From contig SYJG01000457.1 in NCBI GenBank assembly GCA_005798445.1, positions 1 to 41,119 on the forward strand: DNA of 41,119 bases, read 5' to 3'. The position numbers and the translations under genes are program-made. Shown piece after piece: positions 26,528 to 34,799 of this stretch. The stretch's first letter is position 1; every line of letters starts with the position of its first letter. The notes beneath the pieces were generated by a model. That model saw only the letters and a program-made list of their open reading frames with translations, was not told the DNA's origin and made no database searches. This DNA is from Planctomyces sp. Lineage in GTDB: Bacteria; Planctomycetota; Planctomycetia; Planctomycetales; Planctomycetaceae.

Positions 26528-27661
26528 ATGGAGCCTCGCGACGACAGTAACTCACTCCGTTCGCGCCCTCGACCGGGGGTCTCGGTCAACGGTTCGCTGG
26601 TGATGATGCTGGCGATCCTGGTGCTGGTGTTGGTGTACCGCGATTTCACTCGAAAAGAACGTCCGGTCGTGGCGCGTGGCGATCTTGCGGCGGATGAAAA
26701 GGCGACGATCGAAATCTTCAAACGGGTCGCCCCGTCGGTGGTGCATGTCGATAACGTCGTGGAGAGATTTGATTGGCAGAGATTCCAGGAAATCGACATT
26801 CCGGAAAGTTCTGGGAGTGGCTTCGTTTGGGATCGAAGCGGCTACATCGTCACCAACTACCACGTCATTCACGGATCGGACAAAGCTTGGGTCACCCTTG
26901 CGGACAACACTCGGCTGGAAGCGAAGCGGGTTGGAGTGGATGAGTCGAAGGATTTGGCGGTCCTCAAGGTCGAATGTCCGGCCGAAAAGTTGCATCCGAT
27001 TCCGTTGGGGACCTCGTTTGATTTGGAGGTCGGTCAAAAAGTGTTCGCCATCGGCAGCCCATTTCAGTTGGATCAGACGCTCACGACCGGCATCATCGGT
27101 GGCTTAGGCCGTGAAATCGAATCGATCTCGGGACGTCCGATTCAAGGAGTGATTCAAACCGATGCGGCGATCAATCCTGGAAACTCGGGCGGGCCGCTGT
27201 TGGACAGTGCTGGCCGATTGATCGGAGTCACCACCGCCATCAAGACGACGAGCGGCGGTTCAATTGGGATTGGCTTCGCGGTTCCGGTCGACACGGTGCA
27301 ACGAGTCGTTCCGCAACTGATCGACACGGGAAGCGTCAAACGTCCTGGTCTGGGAATTCGGACGTTGGACGATCGTCGTGCGGCGCTGTTGCCGTTGCTC
27401 CAGCGTGGAGTTGTCATTGCCCAGATTCTTCCGAACAGTGCCGCCGAGAAGGCCGGCCTTCGCGGTATTGACTGGGCAGCACAAGTTGTCGGTGATGTCA
27501 TTCTCAAGATCGATGACGACGACGTGCGAACTCAAAACGACTTGTATCGCTCGTTGGACCGCCGTGATGTGGGGGAAATGGTTCGCCTGACATTGCTTCG
27601 TGGCGATCAAACGGTCGAAGTGAAGGTGACGTTGCAAGCGGTTCCGAACGCGGCGCCCTGA
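26528..27661 (+). CDS. HtrA/DegP-like trypsin-type serine protease with PDZ domain
   Basis: The 377-residue protein has one N-terminal membrane anchor (about residues 23-39, SLVMMLAILVLVLVYRDF), a trypsin-like protease domain and one C-terminal PDZ domain. The catalytic triad is His112 (TNYHV), Asp142 (SKDLAVL) and Ser220 (GNSGGPL). The PDZ domain spans about 275-370 (GVVIAQILPNSAAEKAGLRG). This is the DegS/HtrA layout of a membrane-tethered periplasmic quality-control or signalling protease. The domain order and length are normal. The ATG at 26528 begins directly after the previous gene's stop region. A single PDZ and a membrane anchor favour a DegS-like arrangement, though no sigma-E system is visible here. 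Confidence 0.93.
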   Translation: MEPRDDSNSLRSRPRPGVSVNGSLVMMLAILVLVLVYRDFTRKERPVVARGDLAADEKATIEIFKRVAPSVVHVDNVVERFDWQRFQEIDIPESSGSGFVWDRSGYIVTNYHVIHGSDKAWVTLADNTRLEAKRVGVDESKDLAVLKVECPAEKLHPIPLGTSFDLEVGQKVFAIGSPFQLDQTLTTGIIGGLGREIESISGRPIQGVIQTDAAINPGNSGGPLLDSAGRLIGVTTAIKTTSGGSIGIGFAVPVDTVQRVVPQLIDTGSVKRPGLGIRTLDDRRAALLPLLQRGVVIAQILPNSAAEKAGLRGIDWAAQVVGDVILKIDDDDVRTQNDLYRSLDRRDVGEMVRLTLLRGDQTVEVKVTLQAVPNAAP

Positions 27662-27754
27662 GCAAAACCTGCTGAGTTGGGAGGCCTGATGGAATCTCTG
27701 ATTCGCGGCTGGTATCATGCCTGCCCAATTGGCGAGTTCATCCAGCAGGTTCCC

Positions 27755-28066
27755 ATGAATCAAAAAAAACCAGGTCCGATGTACACGACTCCGCCGCGAA
27801 AAGTCTGTCCAGTTTGTGGCCAAGTTTCGTATTCGCCCGCAGGTGTCCATCCGCAATGTGCTGAGTCACAGGCCGACGAAAAGCGGATGAAAAAACTAAA
27901 GGCCAAAAAGCCGGATCGATCAGTCACGCTTGACGCAACCCCGTCCGCGTGGCGAAAGCCCTGCCCGAAGTGCGGCACCCAGGTGCATGTCCGCAAAGCC
28001 CAGTGCGAGTGCGGTCACAAATTCGTCGTGCAACGGACAAAGTCGGGTGTCGGCGACGACGACTAA
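27755..28066 (+). CDS. Small zinc-ribbon protein
   Basis: The 103-residue basic protein has two cysteine clusters. The first is CPVCGQ with a later Cys in HPQCAE (about residues 19-36), and the second is CPKCGTQ with CECGHKF (about 70-90), which fits a zinc ribbon with CxxC knuckles. A Lys-rich linker joins them (KRMKKLKAKK). No signal peptide is present. Zinc ribbons of this kind bind nucleic acids or proteins; nothing more specific can be said. I use the ATG at 27755, preceded by AGCAGG; an in-frame upstream ATG at 27677 would add residues that look unlike coding sequence. It is convergent with the PQQ-like gene, 48 bases apart. Confidence 0.78.
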   Translation: MNQKKPGPMYTTPPRKVCPVCGQVSYSPAGVHPQCAESQADEKRMKKLKAKKPDRSVTLDATPSAWRKPCPKCGTQVHVRKAQCECGHKFVVQRTKSGVGDDD

Positions 28067-28114
28067 TCCTGCAGTGCGCTGTGGAATTCGGCGAGGTACC
28101 CAGTCCGATGTGGG

Positions 28115-29365
28115 CTATTTCCCGGCCTTGCCGAGGCACACCAGGTTCTTGGCCGTCCGCACGAAGAAACGTCCCTGCGAGATCGCGGGCGACGCAAAGA
28201 CTTCTTCGCCGACGTCGTTGCGAGAGACTTCTTCGTAACCGGCCTGCGTGGCGTCGAGTACCAGCGTGCTGCCCGCTTCGTTGGTGAAAAACAATTTGCC
28301 ATCGGCCGCGATCGGTGACGCGGTAAACTTGTCTCCGAAACGTTTCTTCCAAATCAGCTTGCCCGTGTGAGCGTCCAAGCACGAGCCGATCCCTTTGTCG
28401 TCGGCGAGGTAGTACCGCTCGCCAACCAGGATCGCCGACGGGACGAACGACGTCCCCTTGTCATTCTTCCAGACGATGTGCGAGTCGGTGATGTCTCCGC
28501 TCCCTCCCGGCTTGATGGCGAAGTGCGTCCCGTTCGGCCCGCTGACGACGTACAGCCGGCCGTGCCCGAAAAGCGGCGTCGGAACGCACTCGCGAGCCAG
28601 CCCACGCAGCGTCCACAAACGGCTGCCGGTGCGCGGGTCATAGCCGTCGAGCTTTTCCGATCCGCTCAACACCAGTTCGACCCGATCGCCGGTCGGCACG
28701 AGTTGCGGCGACGACCATGACAACCAGACTTCGGGCCGATCCGACTTCCAACGGTTCGCCCCCGACTGCTGATCGAGTGCGATCACATACGAAGCTCCGT
28801 AGTGATCGCACTGAACGATGAGCTTGTCCTCAAACAGCAATGGCGAACTGGCCGCCGCAAAACGATTCTCGAACGGGCCATATTCGTCCGCGATCGCCCG
28901 CTGCCAAAGCAGGCCGCCGTCGAGATCGAAGCAAAACACATCGCCGGTCCCGAAGAACGCGAACAGTCGCTTGCCGTCGGTCACTGGCGAGGGACTCGCC
29001 ATGCCGCTGCGTCCGTAGAACAACGTCGGCGCGGTCCCCCACAACCGCTGATGCCACCGCTCGCGGCCGGTGTCGCGGTCAAAGCAGATCACATGCAGCT
29101 CGCCTTGATCGCGTCCTTCCGAGGCGGTGATAAAAACTTTGTCTTTCCACACGATCGGATTCGACGTCCCGATCCCCGGCAGCGGCATCTTCCACAACAC
29201 GTTCTCCGTCGCCGACCAATTCGTCGGTACGCCGGAGTCGGATGTGACGCCGTTACGGTTCGGGCCTCGCCAACCGGGCCAGTTCTCAGCACACGTCTCA
29301 CGCCCAGACTGAAACGCGAGGAATGCCAACAGCACTGTGAAGACTAAAATGAGCTTTGATGACAT
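28115..29365 (-). CDS. PQQ-like beta-propeller protein, secreted
   Basis: The 416-residue protein has a signal peptide (MSSKLILVFTVLLAFLAFQSG, cleavage near residue 25) and then NWPGWRGPNRNGVT, the usual opening of planctomycete PQQ-binding-like propeller proteins. Repeated blade motifs with an aromatic W-D/E pattern follow: ICFDRDTGRERWHQRLWG, CFDLDGGLLWQRAI, ALDQQSGANRWKSD, YDPRTGSRLWTL and CLDAHTGKLIWKKRFG, about seven or eight blades. It lacks the residues of a quinoprotein dehydrogenase, so it is more likely a BamB-like scaffold or sensor at the cell surface or periplasm. The start is ATG 29365 with GAGG upstream; an in-frame ATG at 29392 would interrupt the signal peptide. It is co-directional with the gene at 29483 but separated by a palindromic repeat. 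Confidence 0.9.
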   Translation of the reverse strand: MSSKLILVFTVLLAFLAFQSGRETCAENWPGWRGPNRNGVTSDSGVPTNWSATENVLWKMPLPGIGTSNPIVWKDKVFITASEGRDQGELHVICFDRDTGRERWHQRLWGTAPTLFYGRSGMASPSPVTDGKRLFAFFGTGDVFCFDLDGGLLWQRAIADEYGPFENRFAAASSPLLFEDKLIVQCDHYGASYVIALDQQSGANRWKSDRPEVWLSWSSPQLVPTGDRVELVLSGSEKLDGYDPRTGSRLWTLRGLARECVPTPLFGHGRLYVVSGPNGTHFAIKPGGSGDITDSHIVWKNDKGTSFVPSAILVGERYYLADDKGIGSCLDAHTGKLIWKKRFGDKFTASPIAADGKLFFTNEAGSTLVLDATQAGYEEVSRNDVGEEVFASPAISQGRFFVRTAKNLVCLGKAGK

Positions 29366-29398
29366 GGATTGCCTCGAAACACAAAATGGCAAGACAAA

Positions 29399-29471
29399 GA
29401 ACGCTAATTCACGCTAATAACGCAGCCGAACGAGGTATCTCATTAGCGCAGATTAGCGAAGATTAGTGTTC
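29399..29471. repeat. Palindromic repeat, family H (CTAAT type)
   Basis: GAACGCTAATTCACGCTAAT on the left faces ATTAGCGAAGATTAG and GTGTTC on the right. It is AT-richer than the other elements and consists of repeated CTAAT/ATTAG units rather than two strong hairpins. I recall such ATTAGCGAAGATTAG repeats from planctomycete intergenic regions. It lies between the two minus-strand genes. Confidence 0.6.
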
Positions 29472-29482
29472 CCAAAACTGAT

Positions 29483-30610
29483 TCATGGCAGCGCCGGATT
29501 GATCTTGATCCCTCGTCCTTGCTCGTCGCACAGCCGCAGTTGCAGAGACCAGTTGTTGGGGACTTCCAGGTCTTTGTGCTGAGGTCCTTGGCAGACTTTG
29601 ACCAGTAGCGTGTTGCGGCCGGCCTTCAGTTTGATCGGCGTGATGAAGCGATCGAAGCGGGTTCCGTTCAACCATTGATCGCGACCGAACACCTTTTCGC
29701 CATTGAGCCACACCGAGCAATTGTCATCGGCCCCGCAGCGCACCTGAGCCGCTTGATCGCGCGGGACGTCGATCTCCGAGTACGCATAGCCGACCGCCTC
29801 GCGCGTCGCTCCCAGTTGTTTGTTGAGGTCCAGTTGGCCGAGCGTGTCGGTCTCGTGATGTCGCTTCCACACGATCTCCGCACCACCTTGGCCAAGATAC
29901 TTGGCTTGCAGATCGACTTTCTTTTCCGGGTCAAAGACCGCCGCGAATCCCGTCTTGGCTGGAGCGTCGAACGGACCAACCAACCACCAATCCACGACCA
30001 ATCCGAGATGCGAGATCGCATCGGCCGGCTCACCCAGTGATTTCAGTTTCGCTCCCGCCTGCGTGACCTGCGTGCTATCGCGAGCCGCGTCGAACGCCTT
30101 GCGAAACTCCGTCTTCGCGGCGGTTTGATCTTTGTCCTTCAACGCTCGATCTCCTGCCTCCAGCGCGAGGCCGACCGCTTCGTATCGAAACTCCGGATCG
30201 TCCAATCGAGTCGGCAACCAACTCGCGCGAAACGCTGGCTCCAGCTTGTCGAGCAACCCCAGCACTAACCGTCTCGGCCGACCGACACGTTTCGCGTCGC
30301 TGACGTATTCCTTGAAGAACTCGACTGGCCACATCGTCCCGTCGCGCTTCAGCTCGCGAGCGACGATCTCCTCATAGACCGTCCGATACCAGTTCGCCGC
30401 GACCGCATTCGAGGTATCCATCGCCACGAGCAACTTCGGCAAGACCTCAACGCCATGCTTCACCAACTCATCGCGAGCCACTTTTGCCTCCGCCGATCCT
30501 TCCCCCTGTGGCCCCGCCTTCGCGATCGCTGCCAAGTCACGCCCCGGATCGTAGGGTGGGTCGAGTGCAGCGAGACCCACCAGCATCAGACAACCAGCGA
30601 TCCACTTCAC
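29483..30610 (-). CDS. Secreted hypothetical protein with C-terminal carbohydrate-binding-like domain
   Basis: The 375-residue protein begins with a short signal-like segment (MKWIAGCLMLVGLAALDPPY). A helical region follows (about residues 25-190; AKVARDELVKHGVEVLPKLL), then a beta-rich C-terminal part (about 200-370) with DDNCSVWLNGEKVFGRDQWL and KLKAGRNTLLVKVCQG, which resembles the galactose-binding-like beta-sandwich used by many planctomycete periplasmic proteins. The start is GTG 30610 with GGAG seven bases upstream. The Shine-Dalgarno region lies inside one arm of a perfect 10-bp inverted repeat. Residues 10-20 of the signal segment are encoded by a half copy of a family-G palindrome, so part of the signal peptide seems to come from a repeat. 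No enzymatic motif is seen. Confidence 0.82.
   Translation of the reverse strand: MKWIAGCLMLVGLAALDPPYDPGRDLAAIAKAGPQGEGSAEAKVARDELVKHGVEVLPKLLVAMDTSNAVAANWYRTVYEEIVARELKRDGTMWPVEFFKEYVSDAKRVGRPRRLVLGLLDKLEPAFRASWLPTRLDDPEFRYEAVGLALEAGDRALKDKDQTAAKTEFRKAFDAARDSTQVTQAGAKLKSLGEPADAISHLGLVVDWWLVGPFDAPAKTGFAAVFDPEKKVDLQAKYLGQGGAEIVWKRHHETDTLGQLDLNKQLGATREAVGYAYSEIDVPRDQAAQVRCGADDNCSVWLNGEKVFGRDQWLNGTRFDRFITPIKLKAGRNTLLVKVCQGPQHKDLEVPNNWSLQLRLCDEQGRGIKINPALP
30551..30584. repeat. Half palindrome of family G inside a coding region
   Basis: GTAGGGTGGGTCGAG and GAGACCCACCAGC form one arm of a family-G element: GTAG foot, then GGTGGGTC pairing with GACCCACC. The second arm is missing. It lies within the 5' part of the gene at 29483-30610 and encodes the LVGLAALDPPY segment of the signal peptide. 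Confidence 0.7.
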
Positions 30611-30671
30611 GGCAAGACTCCAATCAGCAGGAAAACAATGGCGAGAGGGTCGGCATTCTGTGAGTCTTGCC
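30611..30671 (-). promoter_or_regulatory. Leader inverted repeat covering the Shine-Dalgarno sequence
   Basis: GGCAAGACTC and GAGTCTTGCC are perfect 10-bp complements, 41 bases apart, in the leader of the minus-strand gene starting at 30610. The arm next to the start codon includes most of the GGAG ribosome binding site, so pairing in the mRNA would hide it. This could be a translational control hairpin or chance. Confidence 0.35.
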
Positions 30672-30844
30672 TCGTAGTGCCAAGCGAGTGAACCTCCAAG
30701 TCACCAAGAAAACGCTGTCGGCGACGAAGAACCGCTCCTTTGTGCCTTCATCCCTTTTTGGTAATTCGACACAGTGCATCGCGTGCGGCAATTCCTGTTT
30801 GAATTCGCGATGAGGCAAGCGGCGTGACGTCAGCAGAGGTGATC

Positions 30845-32014
30845 ATGTCGAAGAACAGCTTCAATCTTTCGGGATCGAAAACCGGCATGGGATGCGCGGT
30901 TCTCTTTCTGTTGCCGTTTGTATTGGTGGGCGTGTTCATGACCGGGAAGGTCGCCACGGAACTTTGGGGTTGGAGGTCCGCTCAGTCGTGGGTAGAGCGT
31001 CCTTGCTGGATCGATCGCGCTGAACTGAAGGAGCAATCGGACGATGGAACGACTTATCAAGCCGTCGCGGACTATCGGTACGAGTTTGATAACCGGCCGT
31101 TTAATGGCTCGCGTGTCTGGTTGGGATCGGGGTTCGACAACGTTGGTAATTTTCACCGCCGAGTCCATCGCGAGTTACAAAAGCATCAAACTCAAGGTCG
31201 TCCATTCCGCTGCTTCGTGAATCCCAGCGATCCGAGCGTCAGCGTGCTGTACCGCGATCTGCGGGGTGAGATGCTGCTCTTTGAGCTCGCGTTTGTGCTG
31301 ACCTTTGGTGGTGTCGGAGTGGGTGGGTTAGTCGGCCTCGCGTTTGTGTCTCGCAAGACAAAGCGGATGAATTCGGCCCGCGAGATCAATCCGTCAGAAC
31401 CTTGGACTTGGGATGCGGCGACTGCCGATGGGAGGCTGCTCCCAAAACCGAATTGGATCGCAATCGCGGCCTTCACCTTCATTTGGAATTCGATCAGTTG
31501 GCCGATTGCTTCACTGTTCCTGTGGAACGAATTCCAAGGCGGACCGTCCATAATCTGGTTCTTGCTGCTCTTTCCGTTGGTCGGTCTGGGAATGCTCTGG
31601 CTAACGTTCAGAGCCCTGCGGATTCGGATTCGATTTGGCCTCCCCGTGCTCACCATTCAGCCCTGGCCGTTCTATGTCGGCGATGAACTTTCCGGCACGA
31701 TTGAGTTCCCACATGCCGTGCCGGCATCCGCAGAATTGGTGATCGAGCTCCGAGTCTTCGTGAAAGGTTCTGGCGACGACTCGGACAAGGAGTTCTTCAA
31801 AGAGGTGACACGCATCCCCAACGAAGGCGATCGCTGCTCGTTTCAATTCACTCCCCCAGCCGATCTGCCGCGAACCGAATTGCTCAACGAAAACACCAAC
31901 GACAGTACCGCGAATTGGGAAATCAAAGTCACCGGCTCAAAAGGAGCGAGTGAATTCGAGGCCGCGTATGAACTCGCCGCATTCGCGAGAAACCAATCTC
32001 CAGCAACGCCGTGA
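30845..32014 (+). CDS. DUF3592 domain-containing membrane protein
   Basis: The 389-residue protein has a membrane segment near the N-terminus (about residues 15-35), then a soluble segment with SAQSWVERPCWIDRAELKEQ and VADYRYEFDNRPFNGSRVWL, the signature layout of DUF3592 proteins, and a membrane segment around 125-150. A second pair of membrane segments follows at about 195-245, and then a beta-rich C-terminal domain (about 260-389; FYVGDELSGTIEFP). I chose the ATG at 30845, since AGAGGTG lies right upstream; the GTG at 30824 is less likely. Function of the family is unknown. The neighbours are divergent (29483 gene) and convergent (esterase). Confidence 0.85.
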   Translation: MSKNSFNLSGSKTGMGCAVLFLLPFVLVGVFMTGKVATELWGWRSAQSWVERPCWIDRAELKEQSDDGTTYQAVADYRYEFDNRPFNGSRVWLGSGFDNVGNFHRRVHRELQKHQTQGRPFRCFVNPSDPSVSVLYRDLRGEMLLFELAFVLTFGGVGVGGLVGLAFVSRKTKRMNSAREINPSEPWTWDAATADGRLLPKPNWIAIAAFTFIWNSISWPIASLFLWNEFQGGPSIIWFLLLFPLVGLGMLWLTFRALRIRIRFGLPVLTIQPWPFYVGDELSGTIEFPHAVPASAELVIELRVFVKGSGDDSDKEFFKEVTRIPNEGDRCSFQFTPPADLPRTELLNENTNDSTANWEIKVTGSKGASEFEAAYELAAFARNQSPATP

Positions 32015-32068
32015 CCAACCAGTGACGATGGCGAGGTGAGTCGCGCGATGCTCGGTCCACGCTACAAG

Positions 32069-33079
32069 TTACTTCTGAGCCAATTGTTCTTTGATGAACT
32101 CCACCGCTCGCGCGTTGTCTTCGGCGACCTTCTTGGGGTCGCCGTCGCGGAGGCCGTGTTCAGCTCCTTCGAGGGTGAGGAGTTCGTGCCTCACGCCGTG
32201 CTTGGTCAGTTCGCGAGCCATGTCGGTCGAGCAGAAATACGGAACGTCGGTGTCCTTGGTGCCGTGGATCATCAGGATCGGCGGGAAGTCGCGCGTGATC
32301 TGCTTGACCGGGCAGAAGCGGTCCAGCTTGCCGGGTTCTTTCTCCGCGTCAATGCCAGTGACTCCCAGCGACCAGCCGCCGGTTTGTCGCAGGTGGCGAT
32401 AGTAGCCGCCGCGAGCTTTTCCCTCGGCGGGATCGTCGGTGTTCGTGAGCACCTTTCCGTTCTTGTTGACGCCGGCCAACGCTTCGTCGCGAGGCACTGG
32501 GACTCCGTGATGCGTGGACTTCGACCGAGTCCACTCGCCGTCGATGTCGCCGTAGCCCCAATAGGACACGAGCGCCGTCGGCTTGGGGGTGACGATCGCT
32601 CCCGACAGCATCGTGAGGAACCCGCCCGCTGAGCCGCCCGTCACGACGATGCGTCGCGTGTCGGCTCCGAACAGTTTCGGACCTTGCTCGTGCAGCCAGC
32701 GGAAGGCGTCCTTCAAGTCCTCGGCAATTTCCGGCAACTTCACTTCCGGAGCCAACCGATAATCGAGCGACACGAACACGAATCGCTCGCGAGTACACAG
32801 CTCCAGAATCTGCTTGGGCACCTGCGAGCGGCTGCCGACGATGAGCGCTCCCCCATGAATCCAAACCACCACCGGCCGAGCCTCCGCCCCCTCCGGCCGA
32901 TACACGTCCGCCTCCACCTTCACGTCCCACACCGTCTTGTAAACGTGAGTCGTCTTGATGAGCGGTTTGTCGGATACGGTCTTGGTGTCGTTGTCCGAAG
33001 CGATAGTGACGGAAGTCAGTAGCAGGCAAAGACTCAACCAAACTCCGCAGACACAACTTGATTCAAATCGAAGGTTCAT
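32069..33079 (-). CDS. Secreted alpha/beta hydrolase, esterase/lipase (BD-FAE-like)
   Basis: The 336-residue protein has a signal peptide (about residues 1-27, ending SVTIAS) and an alpha/beta hydrolase domain of the hormone-sensitive-lipase/feruloyl-esterase-like type. The oxyanion-hole motif is WIHGGAL with HGG at 75-77, the nucleophile is Ser150 in TGGSAGG, the acid is around Asp276 (IHGTKDTDVP) and the base is His308 (GAEHGL). The catalytic set is complete, so it should hydrolyse carboxylic esters, possibly acyl or feruloyl groups on polysaccharides, outside the cytoplasm. The gene lies just downstream of the HEPN-motif gene in the same direction, 12 bases apart, but differs from it in base composition. 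Confidence 0.9.
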   Translation of the reverse strand: MNLRFESSCVCGVWLSLCLLLTSVTIASDNDTKTVSDKPLIKTTHVYKTVWDVKVEADVYRPEGAEARPVVVWIHGGALIVGSRSQVPKQILELCTRERFVFVSLDYRLAPEVKLPEIAEDLKDAFRWLHEQGPKLFGADTRRIVVTGGSAGGFLTMLSGAIVTPKPTALVSYWGYGDIDGEWTRSKSTHHGVPVPRDEALAGVNKNGKVLTNTDDPAEGKARGGYYRHLRQTGGWSLGVTGIDAEKEPGKLDRFCPVKQITRDFPPILMIHGTKDTDVPYFCSTDMARELTKHGVRHELLTLEGAEHGLRDGDPKKVAEDNARAVEFIKEQLAQK

Positions 33080-33091
33080 TGTCTTGGCCCC

Positions 33092-34696
33092 TTATTCTTC
33101 ATCGGGTGACGCTTCAATCTCATCTCCCCCAATTAATAGATGACGATCGATCTCGGCAGGGTTCCGGTATTTCTCATTCTGAAGCAAGAATCGCATGACG
33201 AATCGAAGATAATCGAGCGCAGCGGCAAGCGGTCTGTTTGCGTCCCCGCCGAAATACTTCGCCAAGTACTTCCCGACTTCTTTTGATTTCCCGTGAACGA
33301 GCTTTGACCTGTAGGCGTAAATTCGCTTGATCTCGGAAAACGCCTCCACTGGTGACTTCGGAGGGTTGGGTTCGCGTTTGAGAATAGCGGCAACTCGGAG
33401 TGCGAGCTTGTGAGTCAATTCTTGGTGCTCGTCGTCGGATAAAAGTGTCTCGAATGCAATGACTGCATCGAGGATCGCGTCGTCTTTCCGGTCCCGGAGA
33501 TAACAGTCGTTGATTCGGCGGGCGGCGATTGCAAGGGTACTTGACTCTGGAACTTGTTCCAGAGGACCAAAAAGATGCGCCGCATCTTCGGCCTGGGAAA
33601 CCGTGATGATGGGAGTCGGTCTAAGCCAGCCCCAGTGATCGAACGAAACGGGGTAGCGACGAACCGGGATTCCGTGAATATCTGGCTGGAAACTGTCGGA
33701 ATGTTCGGAGTTGACATAACGATAATGGATCAGCACCTGCGCATATCCGGTGTTGAACCCGGTGGCGATCCGGATGGAAGCGAGCACTCGCTCAACCAGT
33801 GTGATAGGGACCGCCTCCGAGTCTTCGACCTCCCACGGATAGCCGGTCAAACTAAATCTCTTGGCTCGCGATAAGCTTCGGCCTTCGATGACGACCGCAT
33901 GAGTCGCTGCCTGCGCCGCCCACTCATGAACGTGATGCTCCGAATGCAGTAAAGTCGCTCTTTCCCGTTGAAACCGTGTGTCCATTCGGCGAATGACTAC
34001 ATGAGTACCGAAACGAAATTCGTCGAACTCTGCTTGGATCATTAGCAGCGGAACGACGACATCGATCGGAACTTGATCTGCAAAATACTCTTCCTCCCAT
34101 CTCAGATACAAAGGGAGGAAACGTACCAGATCGAACTCCGCGTTCTGATACACGGTCTGATATTGTTCGACCAGTTGAGCGGGGGTCGCCTCAGCGAACG
34201 GCAGAATGAGTTGGACCATTTTTTCATTTGAGATCTCGATATCCTGCCGAAAACGATAGCGGCTCATCGCTTGGTAATCGCAATCCGCGACGAGTGCATC
34301 GACGAATAATCGAAATGAATTGATGGTTGTGCGGTCGATTTCGCGACCGGCACTGCCACCAAAAAGCGATGAGTAAGCCAGCGGTGCAGAGCTGTTACCT
34401 TCGCTGAAACTTGGCAACCCGTTCTCGCGGACACTGACTTCATACCATCTATACGGTCCTGAAATGTGGAGATGGGGAGTGCTTGCTATCAGCCCACGCA
34501 GCCGCGCGAGTCCATCATGAACCGCGGCAGTCGCGAGCTCAAACAATTCAGGCTTTAGTGGCGTGTTAGGCAAACTCGTCAAAGCGACCTCCGAACCGCT
34601 GGCTGTCCTCACGCGAGACGTTCTAACCAGTCTCGCATTCACCGGCAAAGCCGCATCGGCCGGCTCGGTTCGCAACGGCGCGTTCAAAGTAGCCAT
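33092..34696 (-). CDS. ApeA-like protein with C-terminal HEPN motif
   Basis: The 534-residue protein ends in a helical domain (about residues 395-520) with FETLLSDDEHQELTHKLALR, then IKRIYAYRSKLVHGKS, where Arg463 and His468 form the R-x4-H motif of HEPN ribonucleases. This resembles the C-terminal HEPN of ApeA-type proteins, some of which mediate abortive phage defence. The first 390 residues are unassigned. The gene is clearly poorer in GC than its neighbours (34201-34260 has 25 G/C in 60, compared with 42 of 60 in 8641-8700), which suggests recent transfer. The start ATG 34696 and its GGAG ribosome binding site lie inside the end of a REPIN-like element, so expression signals come from the repeat. 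It sits next to a RAYT pseudogene. A phage-defence role is inference. Confidence 0.78.
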   Translation of the reverse strand: MATLNAPLRTEPADAALPVNARLVRTSRVRTASGSEVALTSLPNTPLKPELFELATAAVHDGLARLRGLIASTPHLHISGPYRWYEVSVRENGLPSFSEGNSSAPLAYSSLFGGSAGREIDRTTINSFRLFVDALVADCDYQAMSRYRFRQDIEISNEKMVQLILPFAEATPAQLVEQYQTVYQNAEFDLVRFLPLYLRWEEEYFADQVPIDVVVPLLMIQAEFDEFRFGTHVVIRRMDTRFQRERATLLHSEHHVHEWAAQAATHAVVIEGRSLSRAKRFSLTGYPWEVEDSEAVPITLVERVLASIRIATGFNTGYAQVLIHYRYVNSEHSDSFQPDIHGIPVRRYPVSFDHWGWLRPTPIITVSQAEDAAHLFGPLEQVPESSTLAIAARRINDCYLRDRKDDAILDAVIAFETLLSDDEHQELTHKLALRVAAILKREPNPPKSPVEAFSEIKRIYAYRSKLVHGKSKEVGKYLAKYFGGDANRPLAAALDYLRFVMRFLLQNEKYRNPAEIDRHLLIGGDEIEASPDEE

Positions 34697-34799
34697 CACC
34701 GCTCCGCGTGATGAGCCTTCGGGGCAACGGCGTCGAACGCTTCTAAACCGTTCGCGAGTCGAACACAAAAGGCTCGTCACGCGGAGCGATGACGGCTAC
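34689..34799. repeat. REPIN-like nested palindrome, family I, beside the RAYT
   Basis: GTAGCCATCACCGCTCCGCG on the left faces CGCGGAGCGATGACGGCTAC on the right. In the left arm CATCAC pairs with GTGATG; in the right arm the outer pair A-T is replaced by G-C and the inner C-G by a T-G wobble, so both hairpins survive. One GTAG foot supplies the TAG stop of the RAYT pseudogene. The opposite end supplies the ATG and GGAG of the HEPN-motif gene. It is the best candidate for the cognate REP family of this RAYT. Confidence 0.8.
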
